64,000 bases of DNA, from NCBI RefSeq assembly GCF_030348505.1, contig NZ_JAUCFJ010000002.1, positions 3,538,001 through 3,602,000 on the forward strand, given 5' to 3'. This document shows, piece after piece, positions 33,481 through 42,858 of the stretch (its first letter is position 1; each line of letters begins with the position of its first letter). The DNA comes from Lysinibacillus sp. G4S2 (GTDB lineage Bacteria > Bacillota > Bacilli > Bacillales_A > Planococcaceae). Under the pieces are notes generated by a model. It did no database searches. It saw nothing but the letters and a program-made list of their open reading frames with translations, and was not told where the DNA came from. A program made the translations under genes and the position numbers.

Positions 33481-34281
33481 GTGAAATACGGATTTATCGG
33501 CCTTGGGAATATGACTACAGCTATTATTAAAGGAATGTGCAAAAGCGGAGATTTTGATTCCACCTTTATTTACGGCTTCAATCGTACCAAAGTAAAAACA
33601 ACAAAATTAGCAACCTCTTACGGTATTCAGGCCGCAAGCTCTATTGAAGATATTATGTCTAATTGTGACGTCATTATCCTTGGTGTCAAACCCCAAATGT
33701 TGCCTGACGTTTTACCAGAGGTGAAAAAGCATTTACAAGACAACCATGTCATCGTTTCCATTGCTGCAGGTAAAAATATTAACTACTTACAAGGTTATTT
33801 ATCTGAAGTTACCCCAATTATTCGTGTAATGCCAAATATCAATGCGCTAATCGGTGCCTCCACAAGCTGCTATACAACAAGTGAGCAAGTATCAGATACA
33901 CAGCTTCAGTTTGTCATTTCACTGTTTGAAACAGTTGGCACAATTATCGAGATACCCGAACACTTATTTTCTATATTTACAACGATTGGTGGTGCTTCAC
34001 CAGCGTTTACCTATATGTATATTGACGCTTTAGCACGTGCAGCTGTACGTGAAGGGATGCCAAAAAACATGGCTCTTGATATTGCAGCAAATGCAGTACT
34101 CGGCAGCGCAAAAATGATTTTACAATCACAGGAACATCCATGGGCACTAGTAGATCAAGTATGTTCACCAGGCGGAACAACTATTCAAGGTGTATCCTCA
34201 TTACAAAGCAATCATTTTGAAACAACCATTCACGATGCAGTAGCTGCTGTGACTGACAAAGATCGCAACTTATCGAAATAA
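33481..34281 (+). CDS. proC: Pyrroline-5-carboxylate reductase
   Basis: This NADPH-dependent enzyme makes proline from pyrroline-5-carboxylate. The Rossmann motif is YGFIGLGNMTTAIIKGM at the N-terminus, then ILGVKPQML, RVMPNINALIGASTSC and the C-terminal SPGGTTIQGVSSL signature. Its 266 residues are normal. The start is GTG at 33481 with an AAGGAG SD. B. subtilis has several paralogues (proG, proH, proI, comER), and which one this matches is open. It is followed by a composite repeat. Confidence 0.92.
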   Translation: MKYGFIGLGNMTTAIIKGMCKSGDFDSTFIYGFNRTKVKTTKLATSYGIQAASSIEDIMSNCDVIILGVKPQMLPDVLPEVKKHLQDNHVIVSIAAGKNINYLQGYLSEVTPIIRVMPNINALIGASTSCYTTSEQVSDTQLQFVISLFETVGTIIEIPEHLFSIFTTIGGASPAFTYMYIDALARAAVREGMPKNMALDIAANAVLGSAKMILQSQEHPWALVDQVCSPGGTTIQGVSSLQSNHFETTIHDAVAAVTDKDRNLSK

Positions 34282-34301
34282 ATTTTGATTGATATACTAT
34301 G

Positions 34302-34561
34302 TTTTCTGCAGCGAAAGTGAAGCGGAGCGCAACGTCAGCGACAAAGCGCGGATGAGAGATTTATCGGAATAAATTTGTGTTTTATCGGAACAATTTCGCG
34401 ATTTATAGGAACAATTTCAAATTTTATCGGAATGTTTCATCATGCAACACTATCTGACCGCACTGAGGCAAAATTTAACATCAAAAAAGCGCGAGAAATC
34501 AATTTTAGAAACGTTGATTTCTCGCGCTTTTTAAAGCTTTGACCAGTTTTGTCCCAGCCAC
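34302..34561. repeat. Composite repeat element with a four-unit 21-bp array, copy 1
   Basis: The 5' block is TTTTCTGCAGCGAAAGTGAA + GCGGAGCGCAACGTCAGCGA. Then TTTAT(C/A)GG units start at 34360, 34381, 34402 and 34423, exactly 21 bp apart. The 3' block is CATGCAACACTATCTGACCG + CACTGA, a terminator hairpin, and CTTTGACCAGTTTTGTCCCA. Copy 2 at 43,470-43,760 has the same blocks in the same order with a divergent array. Confidence 0.85.
34489..34535. terminator. Hairpin terminator between proC and the esterase gene
   Basis: AAAAAGCGCGAGAAATCAA pairs with TTGATTTCTCGCGCTTTTT around about 11 bases. A and T runs on both sides allow bidirectional use for the two convergent genes. It is part of the composite repeat. 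Confidence 0.9.
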
Positions 34562-34568
34562 TTTATTT

Positions 34569-35222
34569 TTATTGAATAGTATCTTGTAATTCCTGTGCTA
34601 AAAATGCAGTTAGATCACGCAAATTTTCTGGTGTAACACCGTGACCATCTGGATACTGTTTAAATGTCACAGTAGCTCCAAATTGTTCAAAGATTTCTTT
34701 ACTTTCAATGCCCCATTGCGACGGTATGACATAATCATAATCACCATGAGAAATAAATGCATGTAAATGATTAACTGGGCGAACTGCATATTCCTCTGTC
34801 ACGAATTTTGGCATGTAGCCACTTAACGCCACTATTCCCGTAATTAAATTCCCCATTACAAAAGCAAGTGATTGTGCCAAAACAGCCCCTTGACTGAATC
34901 CAAGCACGTACACCTTATGTGGATCAATTTGATATTCGTCAATTGCCTCTAGCACAAAGCGTTGTAATGCAATTAAAACTTTCTCAAAAATTTCACGGTC
35001 TGGTTTTCCGACCTCCTGGATCGTGAAAAAAGCATAGCCAGGCTTTTGAGTAATAGGTCCACGTAAGCTAAAAACATGGCATTGTTCTTTAAAATCCTGT
35101 ACTAATTGCGGTAAATCATCTTCATTGCTACCCATTCCATGCAATAAAAAAATCGCTGGATATTTTTTATTTGGGTCCATATTCGTTGGTTGTGTATGTT
35201 TAAATGTAAATGGTGTATTCAT
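34569..35222 (-). CDS. Alpha/beta-hydrolase of the phospholipase/carboxylesterase family
   Basis: This 217-residue serine hydrolase has LHGMGSNEDDL near the N-terminus, the nucleophile elbow LGFSQGAVLA (Ser about residue 118), the acid in SHGDYDYVIP and the histidine in YPDGHGVTPE. It belongs with small cytosolic carboxylesterases (YtpA/EstB-like); the physiological substrate is unknown. The start is at 35222 with an AAAGGAAT-type SD. It is convergent with proC. Confidence 0.88.
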   Translation of the reverse strand: MNTPFTFKHTQPTNMDPNKKYPAIFLLHGMGSNEDDLPQLVQDFKEQCHVFSLRGPITQKPGYAFFTIQEVGKPDREIFEKVLIALQRFVLEAIDEYQIDPHKVYVLGFSQGAVLAQSLAFVMGNLITGIVALSGYMPKFVTEEYAVRPVNHLHAFISHGDYDYVIPSQWGIESKEIFEQFGATVTFKQYPDGHGVTPENLRDLTAFLAQELQDTIQ

Positions 35223-35328
35223 TGATTAAATTCCTTTCAGGTGACCTTAGTATCACCTCATTATACTGCATAAGGTATCTAGACAAAAACAGGATTGCCT
35301 CATTGTCATTTTTAGCTATTATTATTAT

Positions 35329-35371
35329 GCTTATCATTATAACGTGGAGTTGATTTCCGTTCCGGCTGGGC
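35329..35371. repeat. Family I repeat, left end only
   Basis: GCTTATCATTATAACGTGGA then GTTGATTTCCGTTCCGGCTG + GGCG matches the left end of the copy at 26,317. The rest of the element is missing, so this is a relic or solo end. Confidence 0.75.
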
Positions 35372-35483
35372 GTCCAAGTATCCAACCTCAAAATCCAGCA
35401 AAAGCAAGGAAGTTAGTCGGGAGATTAACTACCCATAAAAGCTCGATTGGTGAAGACTAATAATCAGTGGGATATCCAATTGA

Positions 35484-36038
35484 TTACAGTTTCACTTTAT
35501 TAATAATCCCATCAGTGTGATAGGCAATATAGCCGTTAATAATACGAATAGTTTCTTGTGGATCTGCATCAAATAGCACTTTTGATTGTTCTGGTGTTGA
35601 GACAAGTACCGTTAATAAATCTATGCGCATTGAGTGTCCAGCAGAGCTATATGCATAATCGTAGACAATAGCTTCCTCTGTCATACCTTCTGTTTCATAC
35701 TGCTTATGGAACAACTCTTTAGCGGCATCCATTTGTTCAGCGACCTGCTGACGAATACGCATTTGATGCATCAATAGCTCTTCCTCAAATACAGTAGCCT
35801 TTAACCACTCTTTCTTTTCGAGCATTTTCAAAAATACGTTTTCCCAAACTTGCTCATTTTCAGTAAAATACAGCATATTCATCATTAACATATCAAAAAA
35901 ATCAATTTGAGATTGTGCCGATTTACGCTGTATCGCGATTGTCTCTTTAAAGTGCTCCTCAATCTTTGTAATATTTAAATTGCGCACTAAATGATTACAT
36001 ACATTTTCAATAAATTTATTTGCCACTTCTTGTGCCAT
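35484..36038 (-). CDS. Helical protein of unknown function (184 residues)
   Basis: A soluble, mostly helical protein rich in Met, Glu and Gln (FIENVCNHLVRNLN...DFFDMLMMNMLYFTENEQ...RIRQQVAEQMDAAKELFHKQY). The ATG at 36038 follows AGGACGGG; the TTG just before it is closer to the SD and less likely. It has no recognised motif. It lies downstream of the EAL gene in the same direction, but a terminator separates them. Confidence 0.7.
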   Translation of the reverse strand: MAQEVANKFIENVCNHLVRNLNITKIEEHFKETIAIQRKSAQSQIDFFDMLMMNMLYFTENEQVWENVFLKMLEKKEWLKATVFEEELLMHQMRIRQQVAEQMDAAKELFHKQYETEGMTEEAIVYDYAYSSAGHSMRIDLLTVLVSTPEQSKVLFDADPQETIRIINGYIAYHTDGIINKVKL

Positions 36039-36182
36039 CAAAAAAACCCGTCCTTTATATTACAAATCATTTCCCCACTATCATACCATGATTGTAGAAT
36101 ATAAAGAAACGGGCAACGTTTAGGCTTTCAATGTAGGCTGTTGAAATATTTTTCATCGTTTGCATAGCTTCAGAAACAAAAA

Positions 36183-36222
36183 GGAACATCTTCGTCATAT
36201 ACTGAAACGAAGATGTTTTCAA
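36183..36222 (-). terminator. Terminator of the GGDEF-EAL gene
   Basis: AACATCTTCG pairs with CGAAGATGTT around about 13 bases. On the minus strand it is followed by CCTTTTTG. Confidence 0.8.
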
Positions 36223-36230
36223 TTGTCATA

Positions 36231-38408
36231 TTATCCTTCAATTGTAGTAATTGAATCTAAAATACACTTTGCATTCTCGTGTAGCGTTTGATAGTTTTCC
36301 TGTAAAATATTTGGAGGTATCGGTTTACTAAATAAAAAACCTTGTACAGTATCACATTCTCCTGCTACTAGATATGATAGCTGTTCTAACTCTTCTATTC
36401 CTTCTGCAACTACCTTTAACTGTAAATGCTTTGCCATAGAAAGAATCGTGTCTACTAAAGCCTTATCTGTAAAGTTTGATTGTATTTTTTGAACGAAAGA
36501 CCGATCAATTTTTAAGCAATCAATAGGAAAATCCTTTAAATACGACAATGATGAATAGCCCGTCCCAAAATCATCTACCGCGATTGTAACCCCAAGTGCC
36601 TTCAATTGATGCAAAATCGCCGTCATATGATCGATATTAATCGTCATACTTTCTGTTATCTCTAACTGTAAATATTGTGGCTCTAATTGTGTTTTTTCAA
36701 GAACATCCTGAATCATTTCAACTAAATTTTGCTGAAAAAGTTGACCTAATGACAAATTGACTGCCACTTTAATAGGTGGCAATCCAGCTCCCTCCCACCG
36801 CTTCACTTGTTTACAAGCTGTTTCTAGTACCCATTGTCCAATAGGGATAATTAAACCCGATTCCTCAGCAATTGGAATAAAGACCCCTGGCGAAATCCAA
36901 CCTTTTTTAGGATGCCGCCATCTGATTAAAGCTTCTACTGATTTAATTTGGCCCGTCTGTAAATCTAGTTGTGGTTGATATTCTAAAAAAAGCTCTTGAT
37001 TAGCTAATGCATTGTGTAAATCATTTTCTAATAAAAGTCGTTCAGTCATTCCGCTAGACATTGAGGACTCATAAAACCGTATACGTGTTGGCATTTTATG
37101 TGCTTCATGCATAGCATAAAGTGCAAATCTAACAAGTTCCTCTTCCCTATAAGAATCTGTTGGAAATAACGCAATGCCAATATTTAATTGACTATTTAGA
37201 GAAAAATGTTGTATTTGAAATGATTCTTCCATAACCAATTGAAGCTGTTGACTTAGCTGAGTTAGTTGATGGGTATTATTCACCTCATCAATAAAAACAA
37301 CAAAATAATCTTCTCTCAGTATGCATAGAGGATACTTCTCTGGTAAAACATTTTTCAGCCTTTGCGCTATTAGACTGATCATTTGGTCCGCATATGTACT
37401 GCCTAAAGATGCTTTAATAGCAGGAATTCTTTCTATCCCGATAGCAATAATTGCCTTTTGAGATTTAGATATGTATAAATTTCTATTTAATAATTCCATC
37501 AAAAAACGTTCATTTGGTAAATTCGTAACTTCATTATGATAAGCCATATAACGCATCTTTTCGCGAGACTTTTCCAAATGCCCTTGTGTATCAATTAATT
37601 GTTGAAAAGGTTTTTCAATAGATGAAAAATAAATAGCTCTAAATAAAAGATAAAATGCACTTAACTCAAAAATATGTCCAATGAAATTTTTAATATCATA
37701 AACATCTTGATAAATTGTAAATAGATAATCGCTCATTATTAAATAAATTGAACTACCTAATAATAAAAATACAATTTTTGGTACTTTCTTAAAGTTTTTC
37801 AGCAATAGAACCACAATCACCAAATTTAACGCAACAGCTGTATATTGCAAAGTATTTTTTAAAACAGTAGGACCTTCACCTTCTATCACAAGAGGTGGCA
37901 ATATTGGCGTTGGTGCATAGATGATAACAACAAAACAAGTGATTATTACAAACGGTAAACTATAAATAAACCAACGATAAGTTGATTTGATTTTCTTCTC
38001 CTTAACAAAATAAATAGTTAGAAATCCAATCGATAATAGTAATCGCCCGAGCATATAAAACCATGTTGCAGCATATGGTGTACTTTCAGTAATGAAAAAA
38101 GGCATTCCTTTATAGGAGAGCGCATGCGCAATTTCTATTAAGCTAAATGTTAAAAACAATGCCCCAGCATAAAGAACTCTATTCGATAAAATATATGGTG
38201 AAATTAACCACGTCTGAATCGAAATAGCCATCGTCACCACAATGATGAGAATTTCCATCATTAAATGAATCGTGACATAATTATTCTCACCAAATATTCC
38301 ATAAAATTTATCTCCACCTAGTCCAATGACGATTAAGAAAATCATTGATAGTAGGATGAATTGAATGCCCTGCCTCACAAATGAAAAGTCCTCATTAAAT
38401 TTCCACAT
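36231..38408 (-). CDS. Membrane GGDEF-EAL protein, probable c-di-GMP phosphodiesterase with degenerate GGDEF domain
   Basis: This 725-residue protein has eight N-terminal membrane helices (about 1-260, MASE3-like sensor), a GGDEF domain (about 285-450) and an EAL domain (about 465-715). The GGDEF active-site loop is replaced by LREDYF, so cyclase activity is unlikely. The EAL domain keeps its metal and catalytic residues: EALIRW, the Asn of AVNLS, ITESM, DDFGTGYSSL, the Lys of CLKIDRSFV, VVAEGIE and QGFLFSKP. It should therefore hydrolyse c-di-GMP, perhaps with the GGDEF part sensing GTP (inference). It is a single gene with its own terminator. Confidence 0.9.
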   Translation of the reverse strand: MWKFNEDFSFVRQGIQFILLSMIFLIVIGLGGDKFYGIFGENNYVTIHLMMEILIIVVTMAISIQTWLISPYILSNRVLYAGALFLTFSLIEIAHALSYKGMPFFITESTPYAATWFYMLGRLLLSIGFLTIYFVKEKKIKSTYRWFIYSLPFVIITCFVVIIYAPTPILPPLVIEGEGPTVLKNTLQYTAVALNLVIVVLLLKNFKKVPKIVFLLLGSSIYLIMSDYLFTIYQDVYDIKNFIGHIFELSAFYLLFRAIYFSSIEKPFQQLIDTQGHLEKSREKMRYMAYHNEVTNLPNERFLMELLNRNLYISKSQKAIIAIGIERIPAIKASLGSTYADQMISLIAQRLKNVLPEKYPLCILREDYFVVFIDEVNNTHQLTQLSQQLQLVMEESFQIQHFSLNSQLNIGIALFPTDSYREEELVRFALYAMHEAHKMPTRIRFYESSMSSGMTERLLLENDLHNALANQELFLEYQPQLDLQTGQIKSVEALIRWRHPKKGWISPGVFIPIAEESGLIIPIGQWVLETACKQVKRWEGAGLPPIKVAVNLSLGQLFQQNLVEMIQDVLEKTQLEPQYLQLEITESMTINIDHMTAILHQLKALGVTIAVDDFGTGYSSLSYLKDFPIDCLKIDRSFVQKIQSNFTDKALVDTILSMAKHLQLKVVAEGIEELEQLSYLVAGECDTVQGFLFSKPIPPNILQENYQTLHENAKCILDSITTIEG

Positions 38409-38566
38409 CTAACACCCTCCTTTGATTTCAAAATATTTCTTTCTATTCACTATTTCACAAAGGACTTTTGGTATAATTATACTATAAGATTACCATGAAA
38501 AATCGACTTTTCAATCAAAACTATAACAGAATAAAATAGTAATAAATTATTATAAAATAATATTTA

Positions 38567-38892
38567 CACCATACGTAGGGTCGATTTTCGTTCCGGTTGG
38601 GGGCTTTCCTGAGGGCGTCGGGGCGACGGATGTTTTCTGTGCGAAAGCGGCAGCGACAGGTGTTTTCTGTGCGAAAGCGTAGTGCTAACGTAGCAGCAGT
38701 GATAGGACGTTGGTCACGAAGGTGTTATCACAGGACGTGATGCCTTTAGCCTTCGTTCCCCTACCCGCTTCGCTTACGCTCCAGAGTCTCATCTGTGACG
38801 TGCTATCTCCAAGGAGTCGCCCAGCCGGAACGAAGATCAACTTCAATACTTAGTAATAACAAATACCATCCCCTACTTTTGCTGATGAGCCA
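38567..38892. repeat. Family I repeat, long copy with two nested inverted module III units
   Basis: The left end is degraded (CACCATACGTAGGGTCGATT, TTCGTTCCGGTTGGG) and the right end reaches CTTTTGCTGATGAGCC. Inside are two antisense module III units, GATGTTTTCTGTGCGAAAGC and GGTGTTTTCTGTGCGAAAGC (about 38,628-38,690). They are followed by a unique segment with inverted GGACGT/ACGTCC-type repeats, then the conserved CAGAGTCTCATCTGTGACG block. At about 326 bp it is the largest copy seen. Confidence 0.8.
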
Positions 38893-38961
38893 TATATACG
38901 CCAAGACAATTTTAATTTAACATGTTATTCAAAAACTCTAACAAGCCAGATTTCACCGCAA

Positions 38962-38993
38962 AAAAAAGACGCCCCAACTTGAGACATCTTTTT
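38962..38993 (-). terminator. Terminator of the TPR-type gene
   Basis: On the minus strand an imperfect AAAGATGTCTC...GGGCGTCTTT stem is followed by eight T, directly after the stop codon. Confidence 0.7.
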
Positions 38994-38997
38994 AATG

Positions 38998-39699
38998 TTA
39001 TGAAAATACATAGCTATCCATATTATCTATTGTATTTTGAATAGCATCCTTTAACGATCGTTGATGCTCGCCACAAACAGTCAGCGCCTCCTCTAATGCA
39101 ATCGCTGCATTGGCCATAAACGGTGCCATCTGTAAATCCTTCGCTAATTGAATAAGAACAAGTGCTTTATTCCATTTCCAACGCGCATTTTTTGGATCTA
39201 AATTAATAGCTTGTTCTAAATAACCAAGGGCATCGAATGGCATCCAACCGAAACGATGCATTGTTTGTCCTGTAATCCCCCAATATAAAGCTTTATTAGG
39301 GTTTTCTTGTACGGCTTGTCTAAAACAATGGACGCTCTCATTGTAGTGATGTGCAAATAAAAACAGTTCTCCCTGTGTAAAAAATGATTGTGCCTTTTCA
39401 TTTGGAGTACCTGTTTTTGCTACATCCTCTAGCTCTTTAATACGCATAGAAAACTGTGCTTCATCTTTTATTGCACGAATTTTGACGACGGCATCTGATT
39501 CAGGATAACTTTCATCTGTTCGTTCTATATGCTGAGTTTCTACAAACAACGTAGGCTTTGGATAGCTAGTAAAATCATACTCTTCCAATAATTTAATATA
39601 TTTATCAGCTAACGCTTTCTCGTTTTCCTCTGTAACTTGCTTAGCTACCTCATAACATTTCATTAGCTCACCATTATAAAAATAATCATCCATTGTCAT
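38998..39699 (-). CDS. Tetratricopeptide-repeat-like protein
   Basis: This 233-residue cytosolic protein has at least three helix-turn-helix TPR-like units (about 95-200: AQSFFTQGELFLFAHHYNES, VHCFRQAVQENPNKALYWGI and LGYLEQAINLDPKNARWKWN). It is likely a protein-protein adaptor; the partner is unknown. The ATG at 39699 follows GGGGG at 8 nt; the longer frame upstream has no SD. It lies just downstream of the thioredoxin-like gene's divergent neighbour and is transcribed alone. Confidence 0.8.
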   Translation of the reverse strand: MTMDDYFYNGELMKCYEVAKQVTEENEKALADKYIKLLEEYDFTSYPKPTLFVETQHIERTDESYPESDAVVKIRAIKDEAQFSMRIKELEDVAKTGTPNEKAQSFFTQGELFLFAHHYNESVHCFRQAVQENPNKALYWGITGQTMHRFGWMPFDALGYLEQAINLDPKNARWKWNKALVLIQLAKDLQMAPFMANAAIALEEALTVCGEHQRSLKDAIQNTIDNMDSYVFS

Positions 39700-39743
39700 G
39701 CAATATTCCCCCAATATACAACTCTTCAGTATATTTAGTATAC

Positions 39744-39791
39744 ACAAAAAAAGACTGCTCAAAAATAACTTTTGATACAGTCGCTGCTTTT
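39744..39791 (-). terminator. Terminator of the thioredoxin-like gene
   Basis: On the minus strand GACTG...CAAAA pairs with TTTTTG...CAGTC, followed by TTTTTTT. Confidence 0.8.
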
Positions 39792-39792
39792 C

Positions 39793-40272
39793 TTATTTTT
39801 TTAATACTTCTTTATTTAAAAATGCACGTAAATCTTCTTCTGGTAATGCACCTACAAAACGAGTAACCTCTTTACCATCTTCAAAATGAATGAATGTTGG
39901 TGTCGCTTCAAAATGGTATTTATCAAATAAATCCCCGTATTCATAAGTATTTAACTGGGCAATTTCAATGCCTAGCTCCTTAGCAATCGGCATTAATACT
40001 GGTGTGAAGACTTGACAGTGTCCACATACTGGGCTGAAGAAATAAGCATTTACATCTTCACCAGCTTTTATTTTTTTGTCAAGCTCGTCAGGTAGCATAA
40101 TGTTTTGGTAATTTTTATCATCCAATTGATCTATTGTTTCTTGTTTTAGTACTTTGTCGCCATAAGGATTTTTTGCACTTGTTACCTTATTATTGTTCGA
40201 TACATTTGTTAGCACAATAATTGCTATAAATAACACAACAATAACTGAGCCAATAATTAGTAGTTTTTTCAC
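39793..40272 (-). CDS. Membrane-anchored thioredoxin-like protein
   Basis: One N-terminal membrane helix (about 5-25) is followed by a thioredoxin fold exposed outside the membrane. The redox motif is CGHC (FFSPVCGHCQVF) and the cis-proline appears in EATPTFIHFEDG. It may act in extracytoplasmic disulfide exchange, cytochrome maturation or coat assembly; the partner is unknown. The SD GGAGG lies inside the longer frame, so the GTG at 40272 is the probable start rather than the one at 40296. It is divergent from the YhgE-type gene. Confidence 0.85.
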   Translation of the reverse strand: MKKLLIIGSVIVVLFIAIIVLTNVSNNNKVTSAKNPYGDKVLKQETIDQLDDKNYQNIMLPDELDKKIKAGEDVNAYFFSPVCGHCQVFTPVLMPIAKELGIEIAQLNTYEYGDLFDKYHFEATPTFIHFEDGKEVTRFVGALPEEDLRAFLNKEVLKK

Positions 40273-40465
40273 TAGATTGTGTTCCTCCTTTTTCACACTA
40301 AAAAATCCTAATTTTAGTGTATTCGCGATTGATTATAAAGTTTTTTTAAACCCTAGTAAACTAATTCGTCTTTGAAAAATAAGTTTTTCTACAATTCAAA
40401 CATAATTTCGCCCAATTTTGGGAACATACATATATAATGCTCAAAACGAATGTGGGGTCGTTAAT

Positions 40466-42778
40466 ATGAAACACACTATCCAACATGTTTTTCAAATTTA
40501 TAAAGGTGATATCCATAATATCTTAACAAACTGGGTAGTGGCTGTCATTATTGGTGGACTAATCTTTTTACCTTCTCTTTATGCGTGGCTCAATATTTAT
40601 GCCTCTATGGATCCCTATGCCCACACAGCTAATATGAAAATTGCTGTTGTCAATGAAGACACCGGAACGAGTGTTAGAGGAGAGGATATACATGTCGGTA
40701 ACGAGGTAATAGATAATTTAAGTACAAATAAAAACTTTTCTTGGGAATTTACATCTCGTGAAAAAGCCATTGATGATTTAAAAAACGGTGATTATTTTGC
40801 GGTTATTGTCATCCCTAGTGATTTTTCTCAAAAATTAACCTCTATACTGTCAAATCAGCCTATTAAAGCGCATATCGATTATTATGTAAATGAAAAAATA
40901 AATCCAATCTCACCCAAAATTACAATTAAAGGTGCTAGTGGCCTAACTCAACAAGTATCTAGTGAATTTATCTCAACTGTCAATGGAACACTTTTCTCTA
41001 TTTTTAATACGATCGGTGTTGAGATGGAACGGGAAATTCCAGACTTTAGAAAGTTTGAAAATTATATTTTTACAATAGAACAACATCTTCCCGGTATTGA
41101 AACATTTTTAGCACAAACCTCTAAAGGCGGGAAGGAAGCGGAGACATTACTGAACCATACGATGACCCAAGTTCCTGAGGCTGAAAAATTAACAAATGAT
41201 GGTCTAACAACTATCGATCAAGGCTTAAAATTGATTAATGAAGCTGACACACTGTTCACCCAGCTATCCCCTATCATTAAAAAGGATTTAGGAGCTGTTC
41301 AAAATATTGCTCAACGATTTACAGAGCTAATAGGGAAGCTACAAAATACTAATGTGGATTCAGCTACTATTGCACAAATAAAGGATACGATTAAAAACCA
41401 GTTGGATACATCTCGTGAAAAAGTAAATTCTAGTATCCAAACACTTGAAGCACTCCAAAAATTAACACAAGCTGATGCTTCGTCTCGTAAACAGCTTGAT
41501 AACAATGTGCAAAACATCCTGACGGCGCTACAGCAAAGCAATTCTGAAGATGTAAAGACTTTACTAACTAATAATAAAATTATTGAACAACTTGAAGCTA
41601 TACGTGGAAATTTACAGGCAAATCCTAGTATAACCGATTATTCTTTAAGCTCTCTAACAGCATTAAATCAGCTAAATACATTACTAACTGACGTCTCAAC
41701 TAAAGTACAGCAGTTAAATAATATTGATGTCGAAACGATAAAAAAAGATCTGGCTGATGTTCAAAGTGTTGCGCAAAATGTTTCTAACAATCTGCAGCAA
41801 TTCCTTACTCATTATAACGATAACCTAGAGCCACAAATTCACACAACCTTGGCTTCTGCGAAAAATACATTAACAAATGCATCATCTATGTTAACGAATG
41901 TAAAAAGTCTTCTACCTCAAGCAACAGATCGTTTAACAAATGCTAAAAATATGTTAGTAACAGCTAATAAGACAATTGGTACAGTACAATCGAATTTCCC
42001 TGCTTTAAGTACAAAAATTAAGGCTCTTGCAGATAAGCTGCGAACATTAGAAAGTGAAGCTGATATTTCTGAAATCGTTCAATTATTGAAAAATGACGTC
42101 AATGCTGAGCGGGATTTCTTTGAGGAGCCTATTAAACTTAAGGAACATAGGATGTTTCCGATTGCTAATTACGGAACAGCTATGACACCATTTTATACTG
42201 TGCTTTCCGTCTGGGTCGGTTGTTTATTATTAATTTCACTTTTATCTGTAAATATTCACGATAATAATCAATACAGTATTCGTGAAATATACTTTGGACG
42301 TTTATTAACATTTGCAACTTTTTCATTTATCCAAACGCTCATTATTACAATAGGAGATATAGTTCTTTTAGATGGATCCATTAGTGCTCCTTATTTCTTT
42401 ATACCATTTGGGCTATTTATTAGCTTAGTGTTTGTTACGGTTGTCTATACGCTAGTTTCTGTATTCGGAAATGTTGGGAAAGCGTTAGCCATTGTCATGC
42501 TAGTATTGCAAATTGCAGGTTCTGGTGGCACATATCCTGTAGAACTATTACCAAAGTTCTTCCAAATAATAAATCCATTTTTACCTTTTACTTATGCAAT
42601 CGAAATGATGCGTGAGGCTGTTGGTGGTATTATTTGGTCTAAAGTATGGATGGATCTTGCCTTTTTATCTTGCTTCTGGCTCATTTTTATTCTGTTTGGT
42701 TTCTTCTTGAAAAAATTACTGAGTGAAAAAATGGAACTTTTAATGAACAAAACACGTGGATTAGATATTTTTCATTGA
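40466..42778 (+). CDS. YhgE/Pip family membrane protein
   Basis: This protein of about 770 residues has one N-terminal helix (about 20-42), a large extracytoplasmic region (about 45-570) and five or six C-terminal helices in the ABC-2 permease style. YhgE/Pip proteins include the lactococcal phage infection protein and type VII secretion components such as EsaA. The extracellular part contains repeated coiled-coil units (LTNASSMLTNVKSLLPQATDRLTNAKNML), a coat- or filament-like stalk. The ATG at 40466 follows a GGGGT SD. No other type VII genes are close by. Confidence 0.85.
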   Translation: MKHTIQHVFQIYKGDIHNILTNWVVAVIIGGLIFLPSLYAWLNIYASMDPYAHTANMKIAVVNEDTGTSVRGEDIHVGNEVIDNLSTNKNFSWEFTSREKAIDDLKNGDYFAVIVIPSDFSQKLTSILSNQPIKAHIDYYVNEKINPISPKITIKGASGLTQQVSSEFISTVNGTLFSIFNTIGVEMEREIPDFRKFENYIFTIEQHLPGIETFLAQTSKGGKEAETLLNHTMTQVPEAEKLTNDGLTTIDQGLKLINEADTLFTQLSPIIKKDLGAVQNIAQRFTELIGKLQNTNVDSATIAQIKDTIKNQLDTSREKVNSSIQTLEALQKLTQADASSRKQLDNNVQNILTALQQSNSEDVKTLLTNNKIIEQLEAIRGNLQANPSITDYSLSSLTALNQLNTLLTDVSTKVQQLNNIDVETIKKDLADVQSVAQNVSNNLQQFLTHYNDNLEPQIHTTLASAKNTLTNASSMLTNVKSLLPQATDRLTNAKNMLVTANKTIGTVQSNFPALSTKIKALADKLRTLESEADISEIVQLLKNDVNAERDFFEEPIKLKEHRMFPIANYGTAMTPFYTVLSVWVGCLLLISLLSVNIHDNNQYSIREIYFGRLLTFATFSFIQTLIITIGDIVLLDGSISAPYFFIPFGLFISLVFVTVVYTLVSVFGNVGKALAIVMLVLQIAGSGGTYPVELLPKFFQIINPFLPFTYAIEMMREAVGGIIWSKVWMDLAFLSCFWLIFILFGFFLKKLLSEKMELLMNKTRGLDIFH

Positions 42779-42858
42779 TTTCTACCTGCGCTTCTTGTAA
42801 ATGTTTAAGCGAACGATGGTATAATGGCTGTATTGTAAACATGTAGGAGGCGCTCTTA

